Shown piece after piece: positions 33,104 through 45,700 of a stretch of DNA of 64,000 nucleotides. Source of the DNA: Echinarachnius parma (taxonomy: Eukaryota; Echinodermata; Echinoidea; Clypeasteroida; Echinarachniidae); the NCBI GenBank assembly GCA_037951105.1, contig JBAMJV010003325.1, forward strand, positions 1 through 64,000, in the 5' to 3' direction. A program made the position numbers and the translations under genes. The notes under the pieces were generated by a model, which saw only the letters and a list, made by a program, of their open reading frames with translations, had not been told where the DNA came from and searched no databases. The stretch's first letter is position 1. Each line of letters starts with the position of its first letter.

Positions 33104-33540
33104 TTAAAATTACAAGTTATCACAATGGTTGAGCATCTGAAAGAAAAATATACTATCATGTGAAGAAAATCATGTGCACAATTGTTCCTCTCTTCTCATT
33201 AAATAAATGGGGTTTATGAAGAAACAAAAGATGTGAACATTTTGAAAATAATTTATAATGTCTATAATGTTTTGATACATGGTAATATATTTCAACTAAA
33301 TAATGTTGATTAAGAAAAAATGGACATACAATTTTGGTAATTACTCATGCATAACATTTTGTCAATGTACATAAAATTATGGATGAATCTTTATGATTTC
33401 AGCATTAAAAAACAAATATATTATTCAATGCTGTTTTGTGCGTGTAATTTGATCGATGTTGAATGTTCCAGTCTGGTAGCTTTATCAATCATCACAACTA
33501 TTTTCTTCCTTAAAAGGGAAGCAATTGCTGGCATTTTTGC

Positions 33541-34342
33541 TTACAGTTAGGGATAAGTGCATAATTCCTGTCGGTCACTTTAAAGTGGCCAGGCAAACTA
33601 AACGCATGTTATCTTCTGTTCATCTCTATTAGTGTACACATCAACTATTTGTAAACCATTTGACCCAAACATATTTTGTTTATTTTAAAACATTTTAGTA
33701 ATTATTTTTCTCCATATTGTGAAGTCCCCACTTCTGAAAACCTCTCCAGAGTAAAATTCTATTGTTGACTGGTTGTGACATCATCAGCCATTCACTACTC
33801 AGTTACAAAGAAGTTACCTTCACCCAAGCTGAGTGCCTAATCACAATAGCATCACACGGTTGAATAGAATACCAACTCACACACCTTCAATTTCAATAGC
33901 TGTTGCTATGTCAGAAAAAAACACTGTCTAAGCTATTGCATGGAGGTATGCAGGGCATGCTTTTGTGTGGATGTTCTTTTTGTACTTTCATCTTTTGTTA
34001 ATCTCATGGTAGCTGACCAGTGATTGACAGATGATGTCACAACAGGTCAACAATATAATTTAGCTCTGAAGGGTTTTTTAGGAGGTGGGGCTTAGCAACA
34101 TGAAGGAAAATAAATGATAAAATGTTTAAAAATATACAAAACATATTTAGGTCAAACCGTTTACAAATATTGAATGTGTACACTAATACAGATGAACAGA
34201 AGTCAACATGCATTTGGTTTGCAGGGCCCCTTTAAGTTTTATATTTCCTCTTGGGTATGACTAATAATGGAAATAATCAATGTTTTTTAAAACCACCATC
34301 AACTGTTTTGACTGACGGGAATTATGCACTCATCAGTAACAG
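33541..34342. mobile_element. Long inverted-repeat element, possibly nested
   Basis: An inner pair (AAACTAAACGCATGTTATCT against AGTCAACATGCATTTGGTTT, plus TTGTAAACCATTTGACCC against GGTCAAACCGTTTACAA) lies inside an outer pair (GCATAATTCCTGTCGGTCA against TGACTGACGGGAATTATGC). Two elements may be nested. No ORF. Confidence 0.8.
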
Positions 34343-34442
34343 GGGCCGGGTGTTTCACTAAACACTAAAAAAACGATTTTAGGATCAATTTTTTTGTGAT
34401 TAAGAAGGTGCTAAAATCAATTTTGGTGTTCAGTGATCGATC

Positions 34443-34789
34443 CCCTTAAAGGCCTTGCAAAGTTTTAAAAATTCCAAACATCCAAATAAAATTTGGATAA
34501 GAGCTCACCCCACCCACCCACCAGAAAATTCAAATCATATAAAGGCAAGTGTAGTAAATGTAAATCAATGGAGCCGCGAGCTATCGAATCTGACAGATTC
34601 TTCATCAGGCGAACGAATATGATTTGAGACGATTAAAGTGCAGTTTTTGACACTAAATCTTTATTGGGGGGGGGGGTTCCAATCTTTTTATTTTTTATCC
34701 AAAATGGCCCTGGACCCACTCACCCACTTCCAAATCTTATTTGGATGTTTGGAATCTTTTTAACTTTGCAAGGCCCCTTTGGATATTCA
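34443..34789. mobile_element. Inverted-repeat MITE
   Basis: AAGGCCTTGCAAAGTTTTAA and CCAAACATCCAAATAA face TTATTTGGATGTTTGG and TTTGCAAGGCCCCTTT. The centre holds the dispersed motif CTATCGAATCTGACAGATTC in the orientation opposite to 2136-2180. Confidence 0.82.
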
Positions 34790-34796
34790 CACCTAT

Positions 34797-35008
34797 TGGC
34801 CCGTATTCACAAAGGAGGTTTGTACAAACCCCGGTTCAAACCGCGGTTTACATCTATGGAATGCCAATTGTAAACTGATGGAGAGAGAATGTAAATTCCT
34901 TACTTGATAACCATGTTGATGGTACACATTCTCTCTCCATCAGTTTACAATTGGCATTCCATAGATGTAAACCGGGGTTTGTACAAACCTCCTTTGTGAA
35001 TAGGGCCA
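34797..35008. mobile_element. Fold-back MITE
   Basis: TTGGCCCGTATTCACAAAGG and AGGTTTGTACAAACCCCGGT are mirrored by ACCGGGGTTTGTACAAACCT and CCTTTGTGAATAGGGCCA. The arms are about 90 bp with a roughly 30-bp loop. Confidence 0.92.
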
Positions 35009-36857
35009 TTATTTCCTTCTAATTGCTTGGAATGTTATGCTACGTACACATTACACTTATTTGGATACACTGATGAGCAGTCAATGACAATCAGCAGTCA
35101 TGTATTCAGTGAAATTAGAAAATGTCCCGACTTGTGTGAAATGATTTGAAGTGAAATGTGACCCGTCCTACGGAGAAGAACCAAAAGTCGACAAAGTTGA
35201 TTTTTTGGATTTGTATTTAGTTCGATTCAGCAATATCTAAGCTTTAATATGATATAAAGTTTGTCTCATAATGATTCTGCAACGCGGAGTTATTGACGTT
35301 TTTCTAAGGCAAATATTGAACGGTCTGGAAATAAGATGCCGGGAAAATAGCTCAAGAAACTTTACATCCATTTCGAAAGTGAAATTAGCATTTTAAGCAG
35401 GCCATAAATGAACCGATTGCATGAATAGAATGTTGTAGCAACCTTTATTCAATTTTCTTGAAAACTTGCATATCAGTAAATATGTATGATATACATCTTC
35501 CCTCCAGAAACTGTTGAATATTATCCATGCTTGGTAGAGATATGAACAGATTTAATTAAAATTTAAGTGGGTTTGGAACGATAAACTGTACACATCGCGC
35601 ACATGATACAATAGCGAGCACTTTCACGTAACAAAAGGGGCTCCGCTCTGGCTCCACTCTGGCTCTGGTTATTGTTCGATTAATCGATATTGACAGGCAG
35701 TTCAGCTACACTCTCCTACAATCGTGCGTGCGGTTCCTTTTGAAAAATAAAGCTGCGACGCGGACGGGGCTTACAAGAGTTCATAACAGAATGGAACAAA
35801 AAGAATTAAGTGTTCATACCCAGCGACGTCATCATCATGTAGTATTTTTAGTCTTCTTTGTTTAACTACAATGGTAGACTGTATCTGGAAAGCTGAATAC
35901 ATCCGGCTTTCGTTTATTTCGGTTTATCATTGCCAATTTGCAGACAGCTTACTTAGGTGTATATTACACGCACTACACTAATTGTAATCCCTTCCCTCTG
36001 CATATTGGCAACGACCGACAAACGAGTGCAAATTTCAACCACACTTAATGCTGCTAGCTTCTTGCATGCCGTGTTAAATGCGTACCTTTGCGTTTGTTTG
36101 TAGGAATGCAAACTTGCGTCTGGTCCATGGCAGTTATGTAAAAACTATTGCAAAAAACTGTAGATACGTGAAAAGTAAAACGGGGTATCGAAGCTAGACA
36201 TTTTGGAGGGGGAGGCCCCAGATACCAAAGGGTGTGCAGTTAATTGGATATGACTTGGGTCGTATTATCATAAACATACTTTGTCAAACTCAATCAATGG
36301 GCGCCATGTTAATCAATGCCGCCATACTTTATGTCATCAAAACAGACACACATGTACATCCACTCACTGCAAAATAACACACTAAAGCAAGTAAACGCAC
36401 ACACACACACACACATCACATACATCACTATACAAAGGAGGCCATTTGGATTACTAATCTCCGTGCAAGCGGCGGCGCAGTCAATAGGGATTAAAGAATC
36501 TCAATCTGGACAGCTACCGAGATTTCCAACTTAGCACAAAGGGGTTGTTAAGAGGCGGAGCTTAACATCGATCGCTTTTAGTGCCAAATAATTTTGGAAC
36601 GCAAACTTTTCAAACCCGCAAAAAACATGCTTCAAAACTCTGCTTAATTTTTATCTTTCCACTGGATATTTTTACTGGATACTTTGCGTACCGGTAGAAC
36701 ATATATCAGGGAAATGCATGAGGCAATAATATTTTGTTTTACTTTTTCATGCAATTTCAAATCAGTCGTGATTTCTGAGGTTCGACATCTTGCGACTTTT
36801 GGCTCCCCTGAGGATGGCGGGACACAAATGATATATTCAGATTTACTTATATGTGCA

Positions 36858-37139
36858 ATGCACAGTCAAACCTGTCCAATCTGAAACAAGGAAAGTGTCC
36901 ACTGTAGACAGGTGACCTCTATAGACAGATTATGGGTTAGACACGTGGCCACTAATAGGATAAGTTTGACTGAACATGTACTACTGTGACATCAAAGATC
37001 AGGCCCCATATTCATGAAACCCCGCCAGCTTAGTTCATTGCTAATTGTATTTTAAATGTACAGTTTTTTTTAGCAACAGTTTTCCTAGTCCCCTAGTTAG
37101 CAATGAACTGAGCTAGTGGGTTTTCGTGAATATGAACCC
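36858..37139. repeat. CTATAGACAG-family repeat and adjacent fold-back
   Basis: 36858-36975 carries GTCAAACCTGTC, CCACTGTAGACAGGTGACC and CTATAGACAG, the family seen in PEX5 introns. 37001-37139 is a fold-back with GGCCCCATATTCATGAAAC against GTTTTCGTGAATATG and AGTTCATTGCTAA against TTAGCAATGAACT. Confidence 0.75.
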
Positions 37140-37502
37140 AGATCTACAGAGACAGACTCCATTTCTACACTATCGTAGACAATCATACAAAAAGCACCCA
37201 CACCCACGAAGTTGTAGACCACGGCAAAATGAAGTTATGATCATTAAAACAGGGATATGCCCATATTTTGGCCGTATCCTCGGATTGCCGGTGTGTATAC
37301 AAGCAGGTATGCCCAATGGCCGTCAAAACACACACATAACATGTACATGTAGAAGTACACTAGCAAACTAAAACACACACAAAACTTCAGTATTATACAG
37401 ATTCTTTATTAATATGAAGCAATAATTCTTTTCACTTTTCACTTGTTATATTTCTTTACATTAAAAAAAGTAAATCGCTATGCTTTTTAGATGAAATTCA
37501 TA

Positions 37503-38047
37503 ACTTGTGGCCCAAAACAAACATAATAAAGCATTTCCCAAAATTTAGTAACAAAATAATTAAAAGACACCCTATCCGATATAGGGTGTCTTTTCCAATG
37601 AAAAATGATACCAAGAACAGTAATTTTGGTCATGTAGTTTTTGTTTAAGGGCGCTGTGAGTGACACCATGTCGGGTATTTTAGCCAATTTTTACCAAGTC
37701 AGTGCCTGATAAATTGAACTTTGGGCCCATCATAGCATCGAACAACCATGCACATTCTCTCGGCACACAGCTGAATGCACACTAACAATAGCGTGCGGAT
37801 TGCTTGCTGTTCGATGCTATGACGGGCAGTAAGTGCGATTTATCAGGTACCGACTTGGTAAAAATTGAACAAAATGGGAACCTGACATGGTGTCACTCAA
37901 AGCGCCCTAAAACAAAAACCACACAACCTAAATTACTGTTCTTGGTATCGTTTATCATTGGAAAACATACCCTATCTGATCGACATAATCAGTTTGTTAC
38001 TATATTTTGGGAAGTGCCCCATTTCGTTTTTTGGGGGCCACCCTGTA
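37503..38047 (+). mobile_element. Mariner-like MITE, copy 2
   Basis: The right end, GGGGCCACCCTGTATA, and interior (CTGACATGGTGTCACTCAAA, GGTATCGTTTATCATTGGAA) match copy 1 at 13803. The left end is a decayed mirror (GTGGCCCAAAACAAAC). The two halves are mirror images over almost their whole length around 37750. Confidence 0.82.
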
Positions 38048-38336
38048 TAATGAGCTCTGTTATAAAGAGTTACCTGATCTGGGCCCTGTTGCAGAAAAAG
38101 ATACAATTGATTGTAAGTTACAATTAATTTATAGTGAGAAAATGTGTGCATTTCAACTAAATTCTAGTCATTGATTCTACATAATACGTAGTTACATTGA
38201 TAACTGGACTGGGCTAGTTTTGAGCCCTATAGCCCAGAGTCAAAACATTAATTCATTACATTTGTTCATTATCATCAATTTCCTCTTCCTATCTTTCACT
38301 CCTATAAAAGAGACGAGTCAAGATTCTCTGATGCAG

Positions 38337-38613
38337 ATTCTGTATGAACAGGCAGCCCAGCCCAGCTTCATTTTTCCAGTATGTACCAGAGAATCCAGGA
38401 TTTCTGCTACATGTACTCAAAGTTTTGTTTGTTGTCACGCCAAACTGTTGGTATCAGATGGCATCACTTTGCCACAAACTGTACATGTTTCAGCGATCTC
38501 CCTTACGCTTTTCGTTGACATGGACACTATGGCACATCAGATTTACGCCTGCCGTAGTGATATACATCCTAATTCGTTGGTGGACAATAAAAGAGTTCCT
38601 TGCGGCTAAATGA
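38337..38613 (+). CDS. Candidate terminal exon of an unidentified membrane protein
   Basis: After an acceptor-like gatgcag, an open frame of about 92 codons ends at TGA 38611-38613. The product is hydrophobic: PENPGFLLHVLKVLFVV, then WYQMASLCHKLYMFQ, and RFTPAVVIYILIRWW before EFLAAK. It could be the C-terminal exon of a multi-pass membrane protein. I do not recognise the family and found no partner exons upstream. Its 3' part is repeated several times downstream (38640-39055), the same behaviour shown by real exons here. A chance ORF cannot be excluded. Confidence 0.38.
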
Positions 38614-38639
38614 AGCTATTTTTTGCAGATGTTTAAATG

Positions 38640-39112
38640 ACAGATATCAGATTTACTCCTGCCACAATGATATACATCCTAATTCATTGGTGGACGATAC
38701 AACAGTTTCTAGTGGATAAATCAAGATTTTCTTTCAAGTGGCGAAATGACCACATCACATACATGTAGACTCCCACCAAAGACTTCTGTGTTTGTAGATT
38801 CCAATTCATTAGTGACCAATAAATGAATTTCAGTGGCTAAATGAAGTCTTTCAGGTGGCTAAATGAGAGAGACTCCCACCATAGGCTTGTGTGTTGTAGA
38901 TCCTAATTCGTTAGTAACCAATAAATGAATTTCTAGTAGATAAATGAATTTTTTCTTTCATGTGGCCACTATGACACATCAGATTTACTCCTGCCATAGT
39001 GATATACATCCCAATTCGTTGGTGGACAATACAAGAGTTTCAAGTGGCAAAATGAAGTTTATGGTGGCCACTCCTTCCAGACATCTGAGTCAGAGAATCT
39101 CTTTGGACTAGC
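38640..39112 (+). pseudogene. Decayed copies of the 38.3-kb exon end and of MRPL47's last exon
   Basis: 38640-38730 and 38960-39055 repeat the CATCAGATTTACGCCTGCC and ATACATCCTAATTCGTTGG part of the upstream ORF; weaker traces lie at 38795-38850 and 38900-38950. The last good copy carries TGA where TGG stood. Immediately after, 39083-39112 (CTTCCAGACATCTGAGTCAG) matches the 3' end of MRPL47 exon 5 at 39586. Confidence 0.78.
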
Positions 39113-39248
39113 TTTGGGCGACCAGATTTGATTGATGCTTAATGCCACCAGCTCAAATAGGTAACCAAATGAGATAGGACTGGTCATGTTTGTCTTTGTT
39201 TCGGGCCACTAGACTGTGAAAAATCTTATTTGTACTTGCCCGACTGGG

Positions 39249-39537
39249 CCATATGATGACACACGCAGTACCCTGGGGTACCACGTTGTGTAGCGCCATC
39301 TTGTGTCCACCCAAAGTACAACCATACCACAGAGCAATCATGGACGCCACTGGTGTATTGCGTTGTATGCACGGTACCCCGGCCGCCCCAGCCCCCATTT
39401 GAACGTTAATAAAGCATACCAAAAATAACTTCACACTTTTTGGTAACCCAGGGTACAGCCCTGAACAAAATTGAATAATTCAACAAAATGGCGGATTTTC
39501 ATTTGGTACCCCAGGGTACCATTTATGTCATCATATG
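39249..39537. mobile_element. Inverted-repeat MITE beside MRPL47
   Basis: CATATGATGACACACGCAGT and ACCCTGGGGTACCA face TGGTACCCCAGGGTACCA and TGTCATCATATG. Non-coding. It ends about 40 bp from the MRPL47 stop codon, so it may supply 3' UTR. Confidence 0.85.
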
Positions 39538-39579
39538 GAGAAAAGTTCATTTCTAGCACTGGATATGCAAACACATGTT

Positions 39580-39741
39580 TCACTGCTTCCAGGCATCCGA
39601 GTCGGGGAATCTCTTCTTGAGTTTGTTGAGCTGGTTGCGTTCCCTGCGTTTGGTCTTTGCTCCTCTCCGAATTTGCTGCTCGTAATACTGGGTCAGGTAG
39701 CGACCGAAGAACGGGTCGTACCACTTTCTCTTGGACGACCA
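39580..39741 (-). CDS. MRPL47: MRPL47 coding exon 5
   Basis: 162 bp, phase 0 in, stop TGA at 39582-39580. It encodes [20 protein letters not shown] and then a very basic stretch ([20 protein letters not shown]) ending FPDSDAWKQ, comparable to the human basic tail ending in FPHL. Acceptor tttcttgcag. Confidence 0.93.
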   Translation of the reverse strand, partial: WSSKRKWYDPFFGRYLTQYYEQQIRRGAKTKRRERNQLNKLKKRFPDSDAWKQ

Positions 39742-42700
39742 CTGCAAGAAAGGGAAGAGCAAAATATCGGGCAAAAGTAAACATTAATGTTAAAGGGACC
39801 TAGTAACTTTGTTGACATGTGCAAACACTGACAAAGGGTTGATATAAGCTGTATATTTGTATTCTGATATGGCCCCTGCTACTTGTTTTGTCTGTAAATG
39901 AGCCTGTCTAAAGAGACCACCTGCTTATGAAGACCACTTTTGAAACAGATCTAGCAACTGTGTAGACATGTGCAAAAAGTGATGAGAGGTTGGTACAATG
40001 TATATTGCTGTTATCTGATATTTCCACTGGGTGTTTCAAGTTATATGGCTGAGCAATGAGCAAAAAAGCACAATTATATTCACTAACTCATTGCAATCAC
40101 TTTGTACACGGTTTAACACGGTCCAGTGAATAGTTTAACATCTGAAAACTTCAATCGTAAATATCTTTTTAACGAAAGGGAAATTTAAAAAAACAAAACC
40201 TGTCTCATGAACAAGGTGTGAGGGAACCACTATAATTCCAATCGGATTTTGAGGATTTGGAGAATGTTACTATTCCCTTTCATATCTCCCCTCAGTGGTC
40301 TATATACACAGGTTCGGTTGTAAATATATATGTACTTACAAATCTGTTCATGTATTTAGGTATCTTATGCTCCTTCGGTTTGACAAATCTCTTGAAGCCA
40401 AACGATGTGTTCTGCCATTCTCCGGGGTGCTCCTCTTTGTGACCCGTCTTCAATTCCGTCAGAGCTTCCTGTCTCTCCTTCAGCACTGCTTGTAGATTGT
40501 CCATTGAGACTTGCACCTAGAATCAAGATAATGGTAGAAAAACTATTAGTAGAATGCTTCCCAGGGAGTTAATATGGTGCACTAGATCATGCTATTTGCA
40601 TGCTCCCCAGGGAATAAAGATGATGCACACGATAATTTCTGGTACGCTCTGCACTAAGGAAGAACTTTTGTTAGGGTTAGATTCGGTCTGCCTAAACAAA
40701 GTCAAACTTGTATAAACAATGGTGTAGCTTGATAATCTTGAAAAGCACTTATTTATATTCAACTGACCTTGTTGATGCGCTCTGCACTGGGGAGGAACTT
40801 TTTCTGTCTGTCTGCCTCAGCCAGCATGGTGTTTAGCATGTTCCTCTCTTTCAGCAAGACGTACCACAGCTTGTGTAGCGTGACAAAGTCCTTCAGTCTC
40901 AACTCATCTTTACTCCACCCTCGTCCTGTTATGTCATGGAAGAATAAACAGATTTAAGATAACAGATTTCAATTAATTAAAAGATTCAAATTCAAAGCTG
41001 GCCTGCATCGTTGGTAGCTTGTTCCTCTCTTTCAGCAACACGTACCACAGCTTGTGTAGTGTCACAAAGTCCTTCAGTCTCAACTCATCTATACTCCACG
41101 CTTGTCCTTGTTATGTCATGGAAGAATAAACAGATTTAAGTTAACAGATTTCTATTAATTAACAGATTCAAGTTCATAGCTGGCCTGCATCGTTGGTAGC
41201 TTGTTCCTCTCTTTCAGCAACACGTACCACAGCTTGTGTAACGTCACATAGTCCTTCAGTGTCAACGCATCTAGTTCAAGCTTGTCCTGTTTGTGTCATC
41301 AAAGAATAAACAGATTTAAGTTAACAGATTCAAGTTAATAGCTGGCCTGCATCGTTGGTAGCTTGTTCTTCTCTTTGAGCAAGACGTACCACAGCTTGTG
41401 TAGTGTCACAAAGTCCTTCAGTCTCAACTCATCTATACTCCAAGCTTGTTTTGGTCATGTCATGAAAGAAAACACTGAGTTATTAAAGGAGAATTCCGGA
41501 CGAGTTTTTAAAAAGTACAGTATATTGGAAATAAATCTATGGATGTGCTTGAATATTTTCAGGATTCGACTCTCTTTGGTTTATTTCTAAGAGATTTTTT
41601 TAATGTCATTAACTCTGAGGAAATAATTAAATTTACTGCACACAATCATGAGACCCTTCGTAGCACCCTCACTTTGCTCAATTTCTTGAGTAGGCTTGAA
41701 TCCGGTGCCCCTGCACTGCATTGTGATCACTGCATGTGTCATTCATAATAGCCGGCCATGCAGAGCCAGGAAATTCAATAACCACGTTTACGGGACTTTG
41801 TGTCTATTCAAATTCCAATGAAAGCCAAACGTGTTACAATTTCGGGCAGGCAAGTATTTTCAAACGGTTCAGTCAATGCAGTTATGCTCAAGGGCACGGT
41901 TGAGTGGCGCATCGTGGACTAAACTATTCATGATCGAGCATTGTATTGGTCAGATCAAAAGAACACATTCGCTACAGTGTAAAAACATAGATAGGCGCAT
42001 AGTGAGGTGCATTGTGCATTGTGGGATAGAATAAGCTCGCTCGCGAATTGTGTCATTAGAATTTCAAAGCCAATTTTAAGAACCCACAATCATACTTTTT
42101 TCACACAAAATTGTGTTTATTGACCTAGAATATCTGTCTTTCAATCATTAGAAGCTTGAAATCGTGTGGAAGTCCACTTTAAGTTAAAGGAAACCATCAT
42201 CCAAATACAAAATGGTCATGTATTAAAACCGTTATTGTTATATAGATGTAGTATTAGTTTAGAGATCTTCAGTTCTGTAATCAGTACTTGCCTTTGTAAT
42301 AAAATTAACCATAATAAATTGTCTTTATTTAAAAAGATCTTATGATGTATTGCTGTATCTCTAATAATTTAATTGAATAGAAGATTTGGTTGTAAACACT
42401 TAAATTAATACATTTTACCACGTTATGTTCCTTGGGGACAAGTACAATGTAGCACACAGAGTCATTATCATTTTTACAGAAAGACATAATTTGTAGGGCT
42501 TTTGGCATACATCACTAAGTATGATTCAAACAAACTTTGGCGGTCTCACCTGCTTTCACAGTAGGCTGGCCAAAGTTCTTGGGATCCTCAAAAAACTCCT
42601 CCAGTCCTCTGGCTGCGATCGTTGTATGGAAGCCTGAAGCCCGTTGATGTGGCATTGTGGGAAGGGTGCATGGTGGAGATGAATTAACGGGCTGCAATGA

Positions 42701-45700
42701 GCTGTAGTAAGGAGAGAAGTGTACACAGTAAAGTTATTAATATTAGACAATTCATTTTATTTGATTTTGACTGCATTGTGGAGCCAGGAACACTTCTACC
42801 CAGGGGGCAAAGGGGGTTTAGCAGCTTTTGCCTGTTGTAAAAGGTTGGTCACCAGAAATGGCTTCTAGGACCCTCTAGGATCACAACCTAATGTAGGTGG
42901 ACAACCTCGTGAACTAGCTACTGGAAGTCCACAGGATGAGTTTCAAGAAAATCACACCTATAATACACTAAATAGTGTGTTCTAGCCTTAGGGGTCATGA
43001 ATACCCAGTCACACATCTTGCACAATTACACCACAATGCACTGCTGATTCTAGATTGTTTTTTATAATGGAGGTCTTTTCTAAAGTCCTGCGCATCGTTT
43101 GATACCAAATTTGAGCATATTGCACCTTTGGTTACTGCGTCACACGTCGTTACAACGTGATACATCACATACGGACGTGAAATTTGTATACAACGCGTAT
43201 GTATAAAAAGACAACTAAATTCTTAAAAATGAAAAATAGGCTATATTTCGATCTTTAAACATGTAATTCACATTTCAGATATCTATTTAGAGCATTATAT
43301 AATGAAACTAAGCATGTACATTAATAAACAATCAAACACATATGCATTAAAAACAATGAAATACATAAGAATATGAGTTGTTAATGATATAATTTGATAC
43401 AAAATATATCCACACAATTACATGATGCTTATCCCGTGAATGAGGGAAGGAGGGAAGGGGGTGTTCAAAAGACCAGCCTTTCAGCAATGGACTCCAAACA
43501 TAATTATAATCGAGGTCTACCCACCCAGTTTGGTGTGTCTGTAGTGTGTCAGTAGGCTTACATGACACGTTTGAGGGTAATTTTAATTCTAGGTCTAAAT
43601 GAGATATATCGTTAAAGATATATTATGTTAAAGATTGGCCCACATACATGTCCCATATGACCGTTCTAGAAACACAACCTATAGTTGGACTAAACTGTAA
43701 AAGGACAATGGTTGTTCCTTTCTGTACTGATATCATACACCTTTGTTGAACATGTGGGCAATTCCAAGGTAACAGCGTGACGGTAGGAGGGTGTTTCTAA
43801 CGATGAAAGTCTAAATAACTCACAAAATACAAATGTCCAGAACCAAATTTTGATATGCATCTGTTACCACTATCCTACTAATTATTTACAATAGGAAAGA
43901 AAATCAAAATTCCCACTAAATTATGAATTATGAATATCAATATCTGCGGTAACAGCGTGACGGCAAAAAGACATGGGTTTCTTACATGGTAAGAAACTAA
44001 GCAAACTCTGTGAACTACAGGAACATTTTGCAATTTTGTCACATTGATTCTTTGTACTAGACATCAAGCTAGAACATCCAAATAAAAATGTAGAAAAAAT
44101 CCAATGTTCATAGTACAAATATGATATCATAAACGTATCTGTGCACGGTAACAGCGTGACGGTAACAGCGTGACCTCTGAATTGTACATGTTATATATAT
44201 GGGAGATATTGATGAGATGAATAAGATTATATAATTTTGATGTAGTCATCCAGAATCTATACAGAACTAGATGAATGGGTAATATAACCCAGATGCTCTG
44301 AAATGATGGTTCGCATGACACAAATTTGTAGCCTAGCGCCCTCTATTGATCAAAAATGTTTTTGGACAAAACTGAAATTCTTATCTTTTTCAGAATTTAG
44401 TTTGAGGAACCATCAAATATCAAACCCAAAATACAAACTTAATTGCAACAATGAAATATTAGACCTTTGACATCTGACCTTTGACCTTATTTCTCAAATT
44501 AGCATACAAATGTTTAATTTTATGTGGCACAGTGCATATTACAAGTGATTTGTTTCATGTAACATGATTTCAATGTCAGTAAGTTTTTGTGTTTGAATTG
44601 GTAATTATCCGAGTGACCTTTGACCTGTGCTCCAAACATTTTCAGAGAATTTTCTTTTACCTACAGTACTCTTTCTAACATTAATTCTGACATTTTTTTG
44701 TGAGATAAAATATAAACTACAATAATTTGACCTGTTGACCTTTGACCCCATGACCAAATTCTATAATCAGGTCATCTACTTCACTGAACGCATACCAGTA
44801 TTAATTATCATGTCATTCTTCAAGGATTCTTGAAATATCTTGAGAATAATATATTTTTTGCATATTAATTAGCTGTGACCTTTGACCTTTGACCGCATGT
44901 CCCCAAAATGTATCAGATAATCCATACCTCTGAATACATGTCTTGTACAAAGTTTGAACAGAATCCATTTTACGATTCTTGAGATATTGCAAAAAAAAAG
45001 TAGGTTGCCTCACGCTGTTACCCAAAAAGTAACAGCGTGACCAAATTGATATTGCCTAGATTAATTAGTGGTAAAAGATAATGCTGCTATTTAGCATCCA
45101 TAATATAGCCCTATGGGTGAATGAAGAAGAAACAAAAAATAATTTCATTCCCATTCATATTTTTCCAGAAATATTACAAATACCTGTTTTTAGGGTAACA
45201 GCGTGACATATAGATGACTATAAATGAAACAGTCACTGAAGCAGAACAAAGAGCGAAAATGCCGAAATAGATATTTATCTGATAAATTGAAGTAATGTTC
45301 TTACCAACACTGAAAGAAAATGTTATGAAAACCTATTTTTGCAGCTCTTTTAAGCTTAATATTTACAAGTATATTTTGTGAAAATAATTGAAAATTAATT
45401 TATGCTAATTAATTCCTATGAAATAATAGTTTACGCCAACAATTTTTTTGAACAAAATGCATTTCTGAATAGTTTAATCTTTAAGCTTTAATTTGATACC
45501 AAATATGTTATGATTCGACGAATTTGAAAAATAGGTGCTTATGTCAATGTTTGCTTGGAATTGCCCATGTACAGTTAGGCCAGCCTGAACTCTGCTGAAC
45601 AGGAACAGAGGTGTGCCCTATACAAAATGAACCAAACTCTATGAAGTCAGTGGGAAACGTGCAGCTCCTGATCCACATGAGTTTTTCACTATATCAAGCT

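Larger units (their letters stand above)
27761..38336. other. Intergenic region between PEX5 and the 38.3-kb exon
   Basis: No conserved gene is recognised. It contains a tandem palindrome array (28886-29023), a mariner-type element (29736-30722), several fold-back MITEs (29394-29540, 31848-32194, 32255-32457, 32558-33103, 33541-34342, 34443-34789, 34797-35008, 37001-37139) and a mariner-like MITE (37503-38047). Unique AT-rich sequence lies at 30.8-31.8 and 35.1-36.9 kb. Confidence 0.6.
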
